Below, piece after piece: positions 5,163-5,692 of a stretch of 5,692 bases of DNA. Source of the DNA: Candidatus Roizmanbacteria bacterium CG_4_10_14_0_8_um_filter_39_9 (lineage in GTDB: Bacteria > Patescibacteriota > Microgenomatia > UBA1406 > GWC2-37-13); NCBI GenBank assembly GCA_002784505.1, contig PFLF01000063.1:529-6220 (forward strand), read 5' to 3'. Every line of letters starts with the position of its first letter. Position 1 is the first letter of the stretch. The translations under genes were made by a program, and so were the position numbers. The notes below the pieces were generated by a model. The model saw nothing but the letters and a program-made list of their open reading frames with translations, did no database searches and was not told the origin of the DNA.

Positions 5163-5692
5163 ATGAAAAAAACAAAGCTGCTCGAAGACTCAATGGTGAA
5201 ATATTCGGATTTGATTAACATTCAAACTAGAGAGAGTAACGAGCCGCTTGAAAAGATAATAAATATCCCGAATGGTTATCAACCTGAAATACAGGATATG
5301 AAACAATTTGTCGGAAATAATATTCTGGTAAGAAAAGATGTATATGATCGCCTTTCGGATGCACAGAAGCTACTACAAAGTATTGACAAAAAACTTTCTT
5401 TGTATGTGGCGTACGGTTATCGAACCCTCCAAATTCAAACGATGAGGTTTCTCAAGCGACTTGCTATAGAGTGTCAAAAGTATTATCCAGATCCAAATGA
5501 ATTATATGAAGCGGTCCACAGGTCTGTAGCAGTTCCATCGGTATCCGGACATCCAACAGGTGGTGCTGTTGATTTATACATAGTCGATAAAAAAACAGGA
5601 AAACAATTAGATTTTGGATCACCAATGTACGATTACACAACATTAAAATATTATGTATTTTCGAGTGAAGTAACGGACATCCAAAAGAAAAA
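5163..5692 (+). CDS. VanX-like D-Ala-D-Ala dipeptidase family protein (peptidase M15D), 3'-truncated
   Basis: ATG lies 3 bases after the racemase stop and 176 codons remain open to the window edge, so the two genes are almost certainly co-transcribed and probably translationally coupled. No Shine-Dalgarno is close; GAAGGA is about 24 bases upstream. Family marks are VAYGYRTLQIQ (82-92, with the substrate-binding Arg of VanX-type enzymes), SGHPTGGAVDL (128-138, the SxHxxGxAxD zinc motif with ligands His130 and Asp137), and LDFGSPMYDY (149-158, matching the MG-x-F/Y-D element). The catalytic Glu and third zinc ligand, in an ExWH motif, should lie just beyond the edge. VanX-type enzymes hydrolyse D-Ala-D-Ala or related D-dipeptides; no export signal is visible at the N-terminus. 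Beside a racemase, release and inversion of D-amino acids is plausible. Lack of VanR/S/H/A neighbours argues against a glycopeptide-resistance cassette. Confidence 0.85.
   Translation, partial: MKKTKLLEDSMVKYSDLINIQTRESNEPLEKIINIPNGYQPEIQDMKQFVGNNILVRKDVYDRLSDAQKLLQSIDKKLSLYVAYGYRTLQIQTMRFLKRLAIECQKYYPDPNELYEAVHRSVAVPSVSGHPTGGAVDLYIVDKKTGKQLDFGSPMYDYTTLKYYVFSSEVTDIQKK

Noticed and set aside
4766..5221. 151-codon leftward ORF opposite the GNAT domain and dipeptidase start
   Set aside because: It is antisense to two well-supported genes with conserved motifs and has no recognisable domain or start signal; a shadow frame.
5163..5692. Glycopeptide resistance cassette (vanX)
   Set aside because: No ligase, lactate dehydrogenase or two-component genes are in view; the neighbour is a racemase-acetyltransferase, pointing to amino-acid metabolism.

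Overview
The window looks like a chromosomal segment of a small-genome, mildly AT-leaning bacterium that uses the standard code (TGA and TAG end genes here). Tight packing, near-absence of Shine-Dalgarno sequences, start codons placed where transcription should begin, and a TrpR-like YerC regulator next to a secreted beta-propeller protein fit a Candidate Phyla Radiation (Patescibacteria, Microgenomates-like) genome. That placement is an inference from gene content, not a measured result.

Left part (1-3412): the 3' three quarters of rarA (AAA+ replication-associated recombination protein) runs rightward and converges, across a 19-base gap, on a leftward pair: a TrpR-family regulator (YerC type) followed after 18 bases by a 678-residue membrane-anchored beta-propeller protein.

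Middle (3407-3731): a dense divergent control region. A leaderless extended -10 promoter drives the regulator leftward. A strong TTGACA/N17/TGnTACCAT promoter drives a rightward transcript. A perfect 28-bp palindrome lies between them, and a second palindrome with the same half-sites and geometry covers the rightward -10 box. The rightward transcript opens with a 35-codon ORF containing His-His-Pro-His, then strands that can form either an antiterminator or an intrinsic terminator. This is the layout of an amino-acid attenuator. A REP-like palindrome sits in frame inside the leader ORF.

Right part (3732-5692): a DapF-superfamily racemase that resembles the histidine racemase CntK more than diaminopimelate epimerase, fused to a C-terminal GNAT acetyltransferase, followed after 3 bases by a VanX-like M15D D-dipeptidase cut by the window edge.

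Main hypothesis: 3089-5692 is a histidine or D-amino-acid salvage locus under two layers of control, a TrpR-family (HisR-like) repressor plus His-codon attenuation, analogous to TrpR plus trpL in enteric bacteria. Histidine limitation would raise expression of enzymes that recover L-histidine from D-histidine and D-amino-acid peptides. Sequence supports each part; the histidine specificity and the link between parts are inference.
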